Shown here: in pieces, positions 36,709 to 44,841 of the stretch
How the letters are laid out: each line of letters opens with the position of its first letter
Position numbering within the stretch: the stretch's first letter is position 1
Assembly: GCA_001873105.1 (NCBI GenBank)
Contig: MNYN01000051.1
Span: 17,090 to 81,089, forward strand
Direction of reading: 5' to 3'
Length of the DNA: 64,000 nucleotides
DNA from: Flavobacteriaceae bacterium CG2_30_34_30
GTDB taxonomy: Bacteria; Bacteroidota; Bacteroidia; Flavobacteriales; Flavobacteriaceae
Notes under the pieces: generated by a model
What the model was told of the DNA's origin: nothing
Database searches by the model: none
The model's input: the letters and a program-made list of their open reading frames with translations, nothing else
Made by a program: the position numbers and the translations under genes

Positions 36709-36716
36709 TAACTTTG
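36709..36716 (+). promoter_or_regulatory. -7 box of sodA
   Basis: TAACTTTG matches TAnnTTTG, 30 nt before the superoxide dismutase ATG, in the spacer divergent from the AddA-like gene. Confidence 0.55.
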
Positions 36717-36745
36717 AGTTTAATATTAACTTCAAAATACAAATT

Positions 36746-37369
36746 ATGTCATTTACACTGCCAAAACTTAAATATGCATTTAATGCACTAGAACCATATA
36801 TAGACGCAAAAACCATGGAGATACACCACGGGAAACACCATGCGGCATATACAGCAAATCTTAACAAAGCCATTGATGGAACTGATTTGGAGGGGAAAAG
36901 TATTGAAAACTTATTAATTAATTTAGACAAAGACAATAAGCCTGTTAGAAACAATGGAGGAGGGTTTTATAACCACACTTTGTTTTGGGAAATTATGTCT
37001 CCCAAAGGTGGAGGAAAACCAAACGGTAATCTAGCAAGTGCAATAGATTCTGCCTTTGGAAGTTTTGAGGGCTTTAAAGAAAGATTTACTCTTGCTGCGT
37101 CTACTCAATTTGGTTCCGGATGGGCATGGTTAGTGGTTCATAAAGGAGGAAGTGTAGAAGTATGTGCTACTGCTAATCAAGACAATCCTTTAATGCCAGG
37201 TATAGGCTGTGGTGGAACACCGATTTTAGGGTTGGATGTTTGGGAGCACGCTTATTATTTAAATTACCAAAACCGAAGACCAGATTATATAAACGCGTTT
37301 TTTAATGTAATTAATTGGAATGAGGTTTCTTCCAGATATGCTATAGGCAAAGAAGAAGTAAAAGAATAA
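36746..37369 (+). CDS. Superoxide dismutase (Fe/Mn family)
   Basis: Dismutates superoxide to oxygen and peroxide. Metal ligands are visible: His in [12 protein letters not shown] (about residue 27), His in [11 protein letters not shown] (about 76), and Asp/His in [20 protein letters not shown] (about 162-166). The [13 protein letters not shown] segment with Gln near 145 is typical of Mn-preferring members, but many Bacteroidota enzymes accept either metal. The length is 207 aa. There is no signal peptide, so it acts in the cytoplasm. A palindromic terminator lies 26 bp after the stop. Confidence 0.94.
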   Translation: MSFTLPKLKYAFNALEPYIDAKTMEIHHGKHHAAYTANLNKAIDGTDLEGKSIENLLINLDKDNKPVRNNGGGFYNHTLFWEIMSPKGGGKPNGNLASAIDSAFGSFEGFKERFTLAASTQFGSGWAWLVVHKGGSVEVCATANQDNPLMPGIGCGGTPILGLDVWEHAYYLNYQNRRPDYINAFFNVINWNEVSSRYAIGKEEVKE

Positions 37370-37394
37370 AGAGAATTAAATATAGATATTTAAT

Positions 37395-37425
37395 AAAAAA
37401 AGGGAAACAATTGTTTCCCTTTTTT
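37395..37425. terminator. Palindromic terminator shared by sodA and candidate sRNA A
   Basis: A perfect palindrome, A-run + GGGAAACAA + TTGTTTCCC + T-run, works in both directions. It ends sodA on the plus strand and the element at 37467 on the minus strand. Confidence 0.85.
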
Positions 37426-37467
37426 GGCCCCAAATTTACCATAAACTTAACCTACTTATGCTATGGT
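37395..37467 (-). ncRNA. Candidate small RNA A (tandem element, copy 1)
   Basis: On the minus strand the element reads ACCATAGCATAAGTAGGTTA.. with a 5' hairpin ACCATA/TATGGT closing an 18-nt loop, then an AAATTTGGGGCC single-stranded stretch, then the GGGAAACAATTGTTTCCC terminator with a U tail: about 72 nt in all. A -7 box TATATTTG lies 4 nt upstream (37472-37479). Copy 2 lies 215 bp away in the same orientation. The loop ATAAGTAGGTTAAGTTT is complementary to the CAP-lipoprotein leader at 52780-52796. The RNA is inferred; it could instead be a duplicated leader motif. Confidence 0.5.
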
Positions 37468-37471
37468 GAAA

Positions 37472-37479
37472 CAAATATA
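37472..37479 (-). promoter_or_regulatory. -7 box of candidate sRNA A
   Basis: Minus-strand TATATTTG, an exact TAnnTTTG match, ends 4 nt before the first base of the conserved hairpin, the spacing expected for a transcription start at the hairpin. No convincing TTG at -33. Confidence 0.45.
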
Positions 37480-37609
37480 TTATAAAAATTATCAGTACAT
37501 CTATGTTTTTAGATGAAGCACATTTTTCTTCGTTCAAATACATAAAACAGTAAGAATAAAAGGGGTTTTTAAAGAGAGAAAAATCTGAAAAGATAGGTTG
37601 GTTTAAAAT

Positions 37610-37682
37610 AAAAAAAGGCGAACGAGAGTTCACCTTTTTTTGCCCCAAATCTACCATGAACTTAACCTACTTATGCTATGGT
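37610..37682 (-). ncRNA. Candidate small RNA B (tandem element, copy 2)
   Basis: Same architecture as copy 1: minus-strand ACCATAGCATAAGTAGGTTA.., hairpin ACCAT/ATGGT, then AGATTTGGGGCAAAA and a terminator GGTGAAC-TCTC-GTTCGCC with a seven-T tail. The terminator stem has changed at several positions relative to copy 1, yet still pairs on the minus strand (one U-G wobble); read on the plus strand the same position is a C-A mismatch. This favours minus-strand transcription. Upstream, TACCTTAG is a near-match to the -7 box 5 nt before the hairpin. Also downstream of purF, so it may end that transcript. Confidence 0.5.
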
Positions 37683-37797
37683 AAGCGCTAAGGTAATTTA
37701 AATTGTTGTATTGTAGGACAATAAATACTAATTTTAGATAAAGAACAATAAATATCGATTAAAAGCAAAGATTAATAGGATTTTAACAAGAAAATTA

Positions 37798-39696
37798 TTA
37801 ATAAGCTCGATCAGGATTTCCCTCAAAAAAGTTAATGTAGGCTTTATTTACTACTCGATTGCCTCCAGGAGTTGGATAATTGCCTGTAAAATACCAATCG
37901 CCTAAATTTTTTGGACAAGCAATATGAAGATTATCAACAGATTGAAAGATGATTTTAACCTTTGCTTTGGTGTCTTCGGGCTTAAGTAATTCAGCTATTT
38001 CATCAGATAATTCTTCATCAGTGAATGGTATATAAATTTCTTTCACATGATTTATTACCTCCTTATCCAGAAACTTTTCTTGTTGTTTACACTTGTGATA
38101 TACTTCTTCAATTAGTGCTTGTTTCCCACTTTTTTTAAGAAGACTTAATCCTGCCTGAAAGGCAACTAAGCCTTCCAGCCTTGCCATATCAATACCGTAG
38201 CAATCCGGATATCTGATTTGTGGCGCCGAAGAAACCACCACTATTTGTTTAGGATGTAAACGATCTAGAATTTTTAAAATACTTTTTTTTAAGGTTGTGC
38301 CTCTTACAATACTGTCATCAATTATTACTAAATTATCTTCCGGCTTAATAACACCGTAAGTAATGTCATATACATGTCCCACTAAATCATCTCTACTACT
38401 ATCTTCAGTAATAAAAGTGCGAAGTTTTACATCTTTAATTGCTATTTTTTCGGTGCGTAATTTATGAGATTGAATTTTTTGTAGCAATTCTTCTGTAAGA
38501 CTGTCTTTTAGATCAAGAATGGCTTTGTTTTTTTGTTTGTTAAGTTCGTCTTGTGCCGCTTCTACAAGTCCATAAAACGAAGTTTCCGCTGTGTTTGGAA
38601 TATAAGAAAATACAGTATTTCTAGTGTCATATTGAATTGCTTCTAGTACTTTAGGCATTAATAGCCTGCCGAGTTCTTTTCTTTCTTGATAAATTTCAGC
38701 ATCGCTTCCTCGGGAAAAATAGATGCGCTCAAAAGAGCAAGATTTTCGTTCCACAGGGGCAATAATTTGCTCCATAGTAACTTCTCCCGATTTTTTAATA
38801 ATTAAAGCACATCCCGGGTCTAATTCTTTGACTTCTTCAAACGGGGCATTAAAAACGGTTTGTATTACAGGTCTTTCTGAAGCTACTACCACGACCTCAT
38901 CATCTTGATAAAAATAGGTTGGTCTAATTCCTGCAGGATCCCTAAAAACAAAGGAGTCGCCATGACCTAATAATCCTGCCATAGCATAACCACCATCCCA
39001 TTGTCGAGAGGATTTTTTTAGAATTTTAGCAATATTCAATTTTTTAATAATGTATGGAGAGGCTTCAATTTTTGATAATCCTTTTGCTTTTGCTTTTTTA
39101 TAATGCTTGGAAACAGCATCGTCTAGAAAATGGCCGATTTTTTCCATTACCGTTACGGTATCTGCTTTTTCTTTTGGATGCATCCCTAGTTGGATGAGGT
39201 TCTCAAAAAGTTCCGTTGTATTGGTCATATTGAAATTTCCTGCAATAATTAAATTGCGATGCATCCAATTGTTTTGTCTTAAAAAAGGGTGTACATTTTC
39301 CACGCTATTTTTTCCAAAAGTGCCATAACGCACGTGTCCCAAATATAATTCACCTATAAAAGGGAGGTGTTTTTTTTGCGCAGCTACATCGTTTTTATAT
39401 TCGGGATGCTCTGTAAGATATTCGTTGATTTGAGAATTGATATGGGTAAAAATTTCTTGTATTGGTTGTGCAGCATTCGAGCGCTTCCTGCTTATGTATC
39501 TGTCGCCAGGGTCAACATCTAGTTTTATACTGGCAAAGCCAGCACCATCTTGCCCGCGGTTATGTTGCTTTTCCATCATCAAATACATTTTATTGATGCC
39601 ATAAAATGCTGTGCCATATTTTTCATGGTAGTATTCTAAAGGCTTTAAAAGTCGAATAAGGGCAATTCCGCATTCATGTTTAATAGCGTCACTCAT
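37798..39696 (-). CDS. purF: Amidophosphoribosyltransferase-like class II glutamine amidotransferase
   Basis: Catalyses the first committed purine step, glutamine-dependent formation of phosphoribosylamine from PRPP. The nucleophile Cys9 follows a short propeptide (MSDAIKHECGIALIR), QHNRGQDGAGFAS is the amidotransferase signature, and the PRPP-binding loop is LVIIDDSIVRGTTLKKSI near residue 450. At 632 aa it is about 130 residues longer than E. coli PurF, with an insertion around 385-430 and a C-terminal tail; this long form exists in Bacteroidota. purN lies 3 kb away on the same strand. Whether this long form is the main PurF or a paralogue cannot be told. Confidence 0.85.
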   Translation of the reverse strand: MSDAIKHECGIALIRLLKPLEYYHEKYGTAFYGINKMYLMMEKQHNRGQDGAGFASIKLDVDPGDRYISRKRSNAAQPIQEIFTHINSQINEYLTEHPEYKNDVAAQKKHLPFIGELYLGHVRYGTFGKNSVENVHPFLRQNNWMHRNLIIAGNFNMTNTTELFENLIQLGMHPKEKADTVTVMEKIGHFLDDAVSKHYKKAKAKGLSKIEASPYIIKKLNIAKILKKSSRQWDGGYAMAGLLGHGDSFVFRDPAGIRPTYFYQDDEVVVVASERPVIQTVFNAPFEEVKELDPGCALIIKKSGEVTMEQIIAPVERKSCSFERIYFSRGSDAEIYQERKELGRLLMPKVLEAIQYDTRNTVFSYIPNTAETSFYGLVEAAQDELNKQKNKAILDLKDSLTEELLQKIQSHKLRTEKIAIKDVKLRTFITEDSSRDDLVGHVYDITYGVIKPEDNLVIIDDSIVRGTTLKKSILKILDRLHPKQIVVVSSAPQIRYPDCYGIDMARLEGLVAFQAGLSLLKKSGKQALIEEVYHKCKQQEKFLDKEVINHVKEIYIPFTDEELSDEIAELLKPEDTKAKVKIIFQSVDNLHIACPKNLGDWYFTGNYPTPGGNRVVNKAYINFFEGNPDRAY

Positions 39697-39761
39697 GGAA
39701 AATGGAAAAAAGGTATTGGTTAATAATTAATTGTTATTTGGTATACTATTTTTTACACACA

Positions 39762-40688
39762 TTATGTCAATTCTATTTCAAATTGCGTCAAACTTTTGAA
39801 TTGTTGTAAACGCATATTTAATTCTTTAAAAGTTAAGGTCTGCATTCTTTCCGTTCCAAATTTTTCCACACAAAATGATGCCAGTGTAGAGCCGTAAATC
39901 ACTGCGTTTTTCATATTCTCAAAACTTAAATTGTTGGTTTTTGATAAAAATCCTGCAAATCCACCCGCAAAGGTATCTCCAGCACCGGTTGGGTCAAAAA
40001 CAGATTCTAATGGCAATGCCGGCGCAAAGAAAATTTGCTCCTTGTGAAAAAGTAAAGCACCATGTTCTCCTTTTTTAATAACCACGTATTTTGGTCCCAT
40101 CGCTTGAATTTTTCTTGCTGCTACTACTAGGGAATATTCACCGGTAAGTTGGCGCGCTTCTTCGTCATTAATAGTGATGACATCTACTTTTGCAATTACT
40201 TTTTTTAGTTCTTCTAACGTATTATCCATCCAGAAATTCATGGTGTCGAGAATAATAAGCTCCGGTTCGGTGGTCATTTGATCAATCACACTGTTTTGAA
40301 CAGCAGGATGCAAGTTGCCAAGCATGACGATTCCGGCATTTTTAAAACTTTCCGGCACTTTGGGGTTGAAGTCAGCTAAAACATTAAGTTGGGTGTCTAA
40401 GGTATCCCGGGAGTTAAGGTCATTTTTATATTTACCGCTCCAAAAAAAGGTTTTTCCGTTTTCTACTACTTCTAGCGCAGATATATCTATATTTCTTTGC
40501 ACCAACAAATCCAAATATTTTTTTGGAAAGTCGCCACCCACCACAGAAACTATTGCAGCATCTGCTTTAAATTGTGAGGCCGCTAAGCCTATATAGGTAG
40601 CGGCACCGCCTAAAATTTTATCGGTTTTGCCAAAAGGTGTTTCAATGGCATCAAAAGCTACCGTCCCGACAATAAGTAATTTGTGCAT
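39762..40688 (-). CDS. PfkB-family carbohydrate/nucleoside kinase
   Basis: A 308-aa kinase with the PfkB fold: N-terminal LLIVGTVAFDAIETPFG, the KILGGAATYIGLAASQF glycine motif (about residue 25) and the C-terminal catalytic signature FDPTGAGDTFAGGFAGFL (about 225-243, Asp base in GAGD). Substrates of the family include ribose, adenosine and fructose phosphates; position next to purF hints at a nucleoside or ribose substrate, but that is inference. A -7 box is present upstream. It is followed by purF after 65 bp on the same strand. Confidence 0.88.
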   Translation of the reverse strand: MHKLLIVGTVAFDAIETPFGKTDKILGGAATYIGLAASQFKADAAIVSVVGGDFPKKYLDLLVQRNIDISALEVVENGKTFFWSGKYKNDLNSRDTLDTQLNVLADFNPKVPESFKNAGIVMLGNLHPAVQNSVIDQMTTEPELIILDTMNFWMDNTLEELKKVIAKVDVITINDEEARQLTGEYSLVVAARKIQAMGPKYVVIKKGEHGALLFHKEQIFFAPALPLESVFDPTGAGDTFAGGFAGFLSKTNNLSFENMKNAVIYGSTLASFCVEKFGTERMQTLTFKELNMRLQQFKSLTQFEIELT

Positions 40689-40711
40689 TATTTGCTTGTT
40701 AAATTAAGGTG

Positions 40712-40719
40712 CAAATATA
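40712..40719 (-). promoter_or_regulatory. -7 box of the PfkB kinase gene
   Basis: Minus-strand TATATTTG followed by CACC, 23 nt before the ATG; an exact TAnnTTTG match without clear -33. Confidence 0.45.
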
Positions 40720-40935
40720 CGGCTTAGATTTAAGAGTGTAAAGGGCTTTTGTAAAGAATTATATCAAGCTCTTGAGGTTTAATTCAGTGTTCCGTTAAAC
40801 ATCTGAGATATTGCGTTTAATTTTGGGAAGTACTCTTGAATTGTTGGGAATTAGGGTCGTTGCCTTGGCACTTTTTTTTACAAGATTTGTAAAAAAATAA
40901 GAAGAGAAAGTTCTAAGGATGGATAATCCTATTTT

Positions 40936-41649
40936 TTAATTTTTTACCACCTTTTTAGTTACCTTTCCTCCTCTATCGTCTTCCAGCGTAATAAAATACA
41001 GCCCTGCAGGGAAACGGCTAAGGTCAATCTGTTGAAGGTTTGAACTTGTTTTAAAAACAACCCTTCCGGAAATAGCATATAGCGATATGGACGTTAAACT
41101 GTTGCCGCCATTTTCAATATGCAAGAAATCCTGTACCGGATTGGGATATAGCACAACAGCATTCAGGGGGTTTTCGCCCAGTCCTAGAGCAGCGTTGCCA
41201 TATATTGCTACATCGCCTTCTATGTTGGTAATGGTGAGCATTTGCGTATTATTAGCACCGGAATCTATGACATAATCAAAAGTAGGGGTATTACCCGTTG
41301 AAAGGGTTGATATACGGAAAAACTCAAACATATAACTTTCTTCAAAAAGGTGTGTCGAGGGGAGATCACAATCATCTTAAAAATCTATAGAGCTAATAAT
41401 GGTAAAAGAAGTATCTGAAAAATTAGCCGTTTCACAATTGTAACCATTACAGGCAATGTTGTAAAATAATGCCACATTAACAAAGTCTAAAGTAACCTCA
41501 TCTATTTCTCCGTTATTCGGAATAGGTATTAGTTCTCCATCTACTGTAAGTTCCATTAAAAACCAGTCAGTTTCAAAAAGCAGGGGGTCTTGTGCATAGC
41601 CTGATAGCGAGACACATAAAGCTATGGTTAAAATTTTAATTGTTCTCAT
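40936..41649 (-). pseudogene. Secreted lipocalin-like T9SS protein interrupted by one in-frame TAA
   Basis: The track shows two ORFs (41377-41649 and 40936-41331), but both are in the same frame. Between them the reading is ..FTIISSIDF, TAA, DDCDLPSTHLFEESY, MFEFF... Bridging the single stop (41377-41379) gives about 237 aa with signal peptide (CVSLSGYAQ), a lipocalin-like start LFETDWFLMELTVDG, cysteine pair and a complete T9SS sorting domain (LYPNPVQDFLHI, PAGLYFITL, KKVVKN). This is the same architecture as the intact gene at 21745-22509. One point mutation, or a sequencing error, explains it. Nothing else is frameshifted. Confidence 0.75.
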
Positions 41650-41920
41650 AATTTATTTTTTTATAAGTATCTTTTAGTATTGGACATCTCCATCGCATAT
41701 CAAAATAAGTATAATTCCCTCCCAATCTTTGGACAGAAATAATTAAAAATTAAATGATATGATGATGTTGAAAGAGGGGGGGGTTGGGGGTAAAGATAGC
41801 TTTCATAATATAATAGTTTTTAAAGAGTTAAAACGATTACGGAGAAGTTATATTGAGCCATTATAGGTTAAAAGAACATAAAAAACATATAAAAATTTAA
41901 AAACGACTTATATATTTAAT

Positions 41921-42550
41921 TCACTTCCTCCCAAAATCAGCCGGAATTTCCCCCCAAGCTTTAGTTTCCCATTTTACTATTTTAGTAGTATAGGTATTAG
42001 ATTTTAGCCAATCTTCTGCGCGGTCAACCAGTTCAAACAACGTTTTATTTTTAGTATTTCGCTCCATCTTTGTGCGGCAGGTTTTGGCTTTTACCCAGCC
42101 CATGGCAATTCTGGAGTCGGTGTAGATTATGCGATTGCTATTGTTTTTTTTCAAATAAGCAAGACCATGAACTAATGCTAAAAACTCACCAATATTGTTG
42201 GTGCCCTGCGCAAAAGGGCCCCGATGGAATAATTGTTTTCCGGTTTGGGTATCCACGCCGCGGTATTCCATTTTTCCGGGGTTGCCGCTAGATGCTGCGT
42301 CCACGGCTATGGAAAAAAGATTTGGTTCCCCAAATTTTTCTTTTTCGGTTTTGGATAGGGTTTTCTTTTTAGTGTTTACTCCTTTATAATCCTTATATTC
42401 CCTGCCGTATGCTTTTTGTGCTTCCTCGAGGGTTAAAAACGACTTGTATTCTGCTCCTGCAACACCTGTAATGGCTTTTTTACATTTATCCCATGAGTCA
42501 AAAATTCCTGTGGGATTGCCAAACCAAACGACATAGTATTTTTTTTTCAT
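41921..42550 (-). CDS. rnhA: Ribonuclease H with N-terminal caulimovirus viroplasmin domain
   Basis: Degrades the RNA of RNA-DNA hybrids. The N-terminal ~50 residues (KYYVVWFGNPTGIFDSWDKC..FLTLEEAQKAY) are the viroplasmin/RNase H N-domain that binds hybrids. The RNase HI domain has Asp in FSIAVDAASSGNPG, Glu in NNIGEFLALVHGL, Asp in IIYTDSRIAMGW, and a late acidic residue in GEIPADFGRK. At 209 aa this matches the Bacteroidota form. Its ATG overlaps the purN stop (ATGA, 42547-42550), so it is translationally coupled to purN, and a GGGGGAGGA stretch immediately upstream resembles a Shine-Dalgarno, unusual here. Confidence 0.92.
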   Translation of the reverse strand: MKKKYYVVWFGNPTGIFDSWDKCKKAITGVAGAEYKSFLTLEEAQKAYGREYKDYKGVNTKKKTLSKTEKEKFGEPNLFSIAVDAASSGNPGKMEYRGVDTQTGKQLFHRGPFAQGTNNIGEFLALVHGLAYLKKNNSNRIIYTDSRIAMGWVKAKTCRTKMERNTKNKTLFELVDRAEDWLKSNTYTTKIVKWETKAWGEIPADFGRK

Positions 42551-43158
42551 TCCTCCCCCTGGCCCCCTCCGAAGGAGGGGATATTTTTATTATTTATAAT
42601 AAGATTTTCAATCACTTTTGGAAAATGGTGTTGTTCTAATATATGAATTTTTTCTGCGATTATTTCCGGAGTGTCTGTTCCTAAAACTTCGGTTTTTGCC
42701 TGAAAAATTATTTTACCTTCATCATAGTTTTCATTGACATAGTGAATAGTAATTCCTGTTTCAGATTCTTTATTTTCTACTACAGCTTTGTGAATGTGCA
42801 TGCCATACATACCTTTTCCTCCAAATTTTGGCAATAATGCTGGGTGGATATTAATCACCTTATTTTTATAATGTTGTAAAATAGGTTCCGGAAACTTCAA
42901 AAGAAATCCAGCTAATATAATCCAGTCTATTTTTTCCTTTAGAAGTCTCTTTAAAATAGCTTCAGACATATAAAAATCTTCTTTTGAAAAAGTAGCAACA
43001 GAAATATTTAAAGACCTTGCACGCTCTAAAACTTTTGCCTTTGGCGAATTGGAAAGCACCAAAACAACCTCTACAGTGTCACTTTCAAGAAAGTAACGAA
43101 TAATATTTTCAGCATTGCTTCCATTTCCGGAAGCAAAAATTGCTAAGCGATTTTTCAT
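42547..43158 (-). CDS. purN: Phosphoribosylglycinamide formyltransferase
   Basis: Transfers formyl from 10-formyl-THF to GAR in purine synthesis. The substrate-binding start RLAIFASGNGSNAENII, the catalytic stretch INIHPALLPKFGGKGMYG (Asn and His, about residue 104-108), and ETGITIHYVNENYDEGKII with the catalytic Asp near 142 are canonical. The last ~12 residues (NIPSFGGGQGEE) look unlike PurN and are encoded by a GC-rich palindromic repeat (42548-42590) that also supplies the rnhA ribosome-binding stretch. Confidence 0.94.
   Translation of the reverse strand: MKNRLAIFASGNGSNAENIIRYFLESDTVEVVLVLSNSPKAKVLERARSLNISVATFSKEDFYMSEAILKRLLKEKIDWIILAGFLLKFPEPILQHYKNKVINIHPALLPKFGGKGMYGMHIHKAVVENKESETGITIHYVNENYDEGKIIFQAKTEVLGTDTPEIIAEKIHILEQHHFPKVIENLIINNKNIPSFGGGQGEE
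42551..42590. repeat. GC-rich palindromic repeat at the purN/rnhA junction
   Basis: CCCCTCC (42564-42570) and GGAGGGG (42574-42580) form a hairpin with loop GAA, preceded by TCCTCCCCCTGG. Short C/G-run palindromes of this kind recur between genes in Flavobacteriaceae. Here it lies inside the coding end of purN. Confidence 0.55.
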
Positions 43159-43276
43159 AGTCTAATCGGTTGGTTTTATGCGAACATACCATTAATAAGA
43201 AACAAAAGTAATGGAAATAAGAGAGAGTTAATCTAAAAATTACTAAATTAGACCCACATTATTCCAACTAATAAGG

Positions 43277-43305
43277 TTGTTTTAAATTAAAATATTTTAT
43301 TTTTG
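43277..43305 (+). promoter_or_regulatory. Promoter of the acpP-fabF-rnc operon
   Basis: TTG (43277-43279), an 18-bp spacer and TATTTTTG (43298-43305) match the Bacteroidota consensus; the acpP ATG is 31 nt downstream. Confidence 0.65.
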
Positions 43306-43335
43306 CCACTTAATAAAAATTAAAATTAAAAAATT

Positions 43336-43569
43336 ATGTCAGACATTGCATCAAGAGTAAAGGCGATTATCGTAGACAAATTAGGTGTAGACGAAAACGA
43401 AGTTGTAAATGAAGCTAGCTTCACCAATGATTTAGGAGCAGATTCATTAGACACTGTAGAACTAATAATGGAATTTGAAAAAGAATTTGATATTCAGATA
43501 CCAGACGATCAAGCAGAGAACATTGCTACAGTAGGTCAAGCAATTTCTTATATTGAAAAAGCAAAATAA
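43336..43569 (+). CDS. acpP: Acyl carrier protein
   Basis: A 77-aa acidic helical protein carrying growing acyl chains on phosphopantetheine. The attachment serine is in the invariant [16 protein letters not shown] at about residue 38. It heads the operon with fabF (12 bp downstream) and rnc, the conserved flavobacterial order, under a well-formed promoter. Confidence 0.98.
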   Translation: MSDIASRVKAIIVDKLGVDENEVVNEASFTNDLGADSLDTVELIMEFEKEFDIQIPDDQAENIATVGQAISYIEKAK

Positions 43570-43581
43570 GAAAAAATACAT

Positions 43582-44835
43582 ATGGAATTAAAGCGAGTTG
43601 TAGTTACCGGTCTTGGTGCTCTTACTCCAATCGGTAATAATATTGCAGAATATTGGGACGGATTGAAGAATGGTAAGAGTGGCTCTGCGCCAATTACGTA
43701 TTTTGACACAGAAAAGTTCAAAACAAAATTCGCTTGCGAGCTTAAAAATTTTGAAGCCACAAACTATTTTGACAGGAAAGAAGCCCGAAAATTAGATCGA
43801 TTTGCACAATATGCTTTAATAGCCTCAGATGAAGCTATTAAAGATGCAAATTTGCAGGTTGAAAAAATGGATAAATTCCGTATTGGGGTAATTTGGGGAG
43901 CCGGAATAGGGGGCTTAGAGACATTTCAAGAAGAAGTATTAAATTTTGCTGCCGGTGATGGCACCCCAAGATTTAACCCCTTTTTTATTCCTAAAATGAT
44001 TGCTGATATAGCTCCGGGTCATATTTCCATTAAACATGGTTTTATGGGGCCTAACTATACTACTGTTTCTGCTTGTGCTTCCTCTGCAAATGCAATGATT
44101 GATGCACTAACTTATCTTAGGTTAGGATATTGTGATGTCATCGTTACGGGCGGATCAGAAGCTGCAGTTACTAAAGCAGGTATGGGAGGATTTAATGCCA
44201 TGCACGCACTTTCCACTCTAAATGATACACCACTTACTGCATCAAGACCTTTTGATGCCACTCGTGATGGTTTTGTTTTAGGAGAAGGGTCTGGAGCACT
44301 TATATTAGAAGAATATGAGCACGCAAAAGCACGTGGGGCTAAAATATATGCCGAGGTTGTAGGAGGTGGCATGACAAGTGATGCTTACCACGTAACTGCA
44401 CCACATCCTGAAGGAATAGGCGTGGAACGTGTAATGATTAATTGTTTAAAAGACGCAGGAGTTAAACCGGAAGAAGTAGATGCTATTAATACCCATGGTA
44501 CTTCCACACCCCTAGGAGATGTAGCGGAACTGAAAGCCATAACTAAAGTGTTTGGAGCTCATACGAAAGATATTAATATCAATTCAACAAAATCAATGAC
44601 AGGGCATTTATTGGGTGCTGCCGGAGCCATTGAAGCAATTGCCTCTATTCTTGCTATGAAACATAACCTTGTACCACCTACTATAAATCACAGTGTTGTT
44701 GATGTAAATATTGACCCTTCTCTCAATCTTACGCTAAATAAGGCGCAAAAAAGAGAAGTTAATATTGCTTTAAGTAACACCTTTGGTTTTGGAGGACACA
44801 ACGCTTGTGTGCTATTCAGAAAAATACATCAATAG
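43582..44835 (+). CDS. fabF: 3-oxoacyl-ACP synthase II
   Basis: Elongating condensing enzyme of fatty acid synthesis. The Cys-His-His triad is visible: Cys in TVSACASSANAMID (about residue 165), His in NTHGTSTPLGD (about 304) and His in FGFGGHNACVLF (about 404). The length of 417 aa is standard. It lies 12 bp after acpP and 6 bp before rnc, so the three are translated from one transcript. Confidence 0.97.
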   Translation: MELKRVVVTGLGALTPIGNNIAEYWDGLKNGKSGSAPITYFDTEKFKTKFACELKNFEATNYFDRKEARKLDRFAQYALIASDEAIKDANLQVEKMDKFRIGVIWGAGIGGLETFQEEVLNFAAGDGTPRFNPFFIPKMIADIAPGHISIKHGFMGPNYTTVSACASSANAMIDALTYLRLGYCDVIVTGGSEAAVTKAGMGGFNAMHALSTLNDTPLTASRPFDATRDGFVLGEGSGALILEEYEHAKARGAKIYAEVVGGGMTSDAYHVTAPHPEGIGVERVMINCLKDAGVKPEEVDAINTHGTSTPLGDVAELKAITKVFGAHTKDININSTKSMTGHLLGAAGAIEAIASILAMKHNLVPPTINHSVVDVNIDPSLNLTLNKAQKREVNIALSNTFGFGGHNACVLFRKIHQ

Positions 44836-44841
44836 TCTTTA

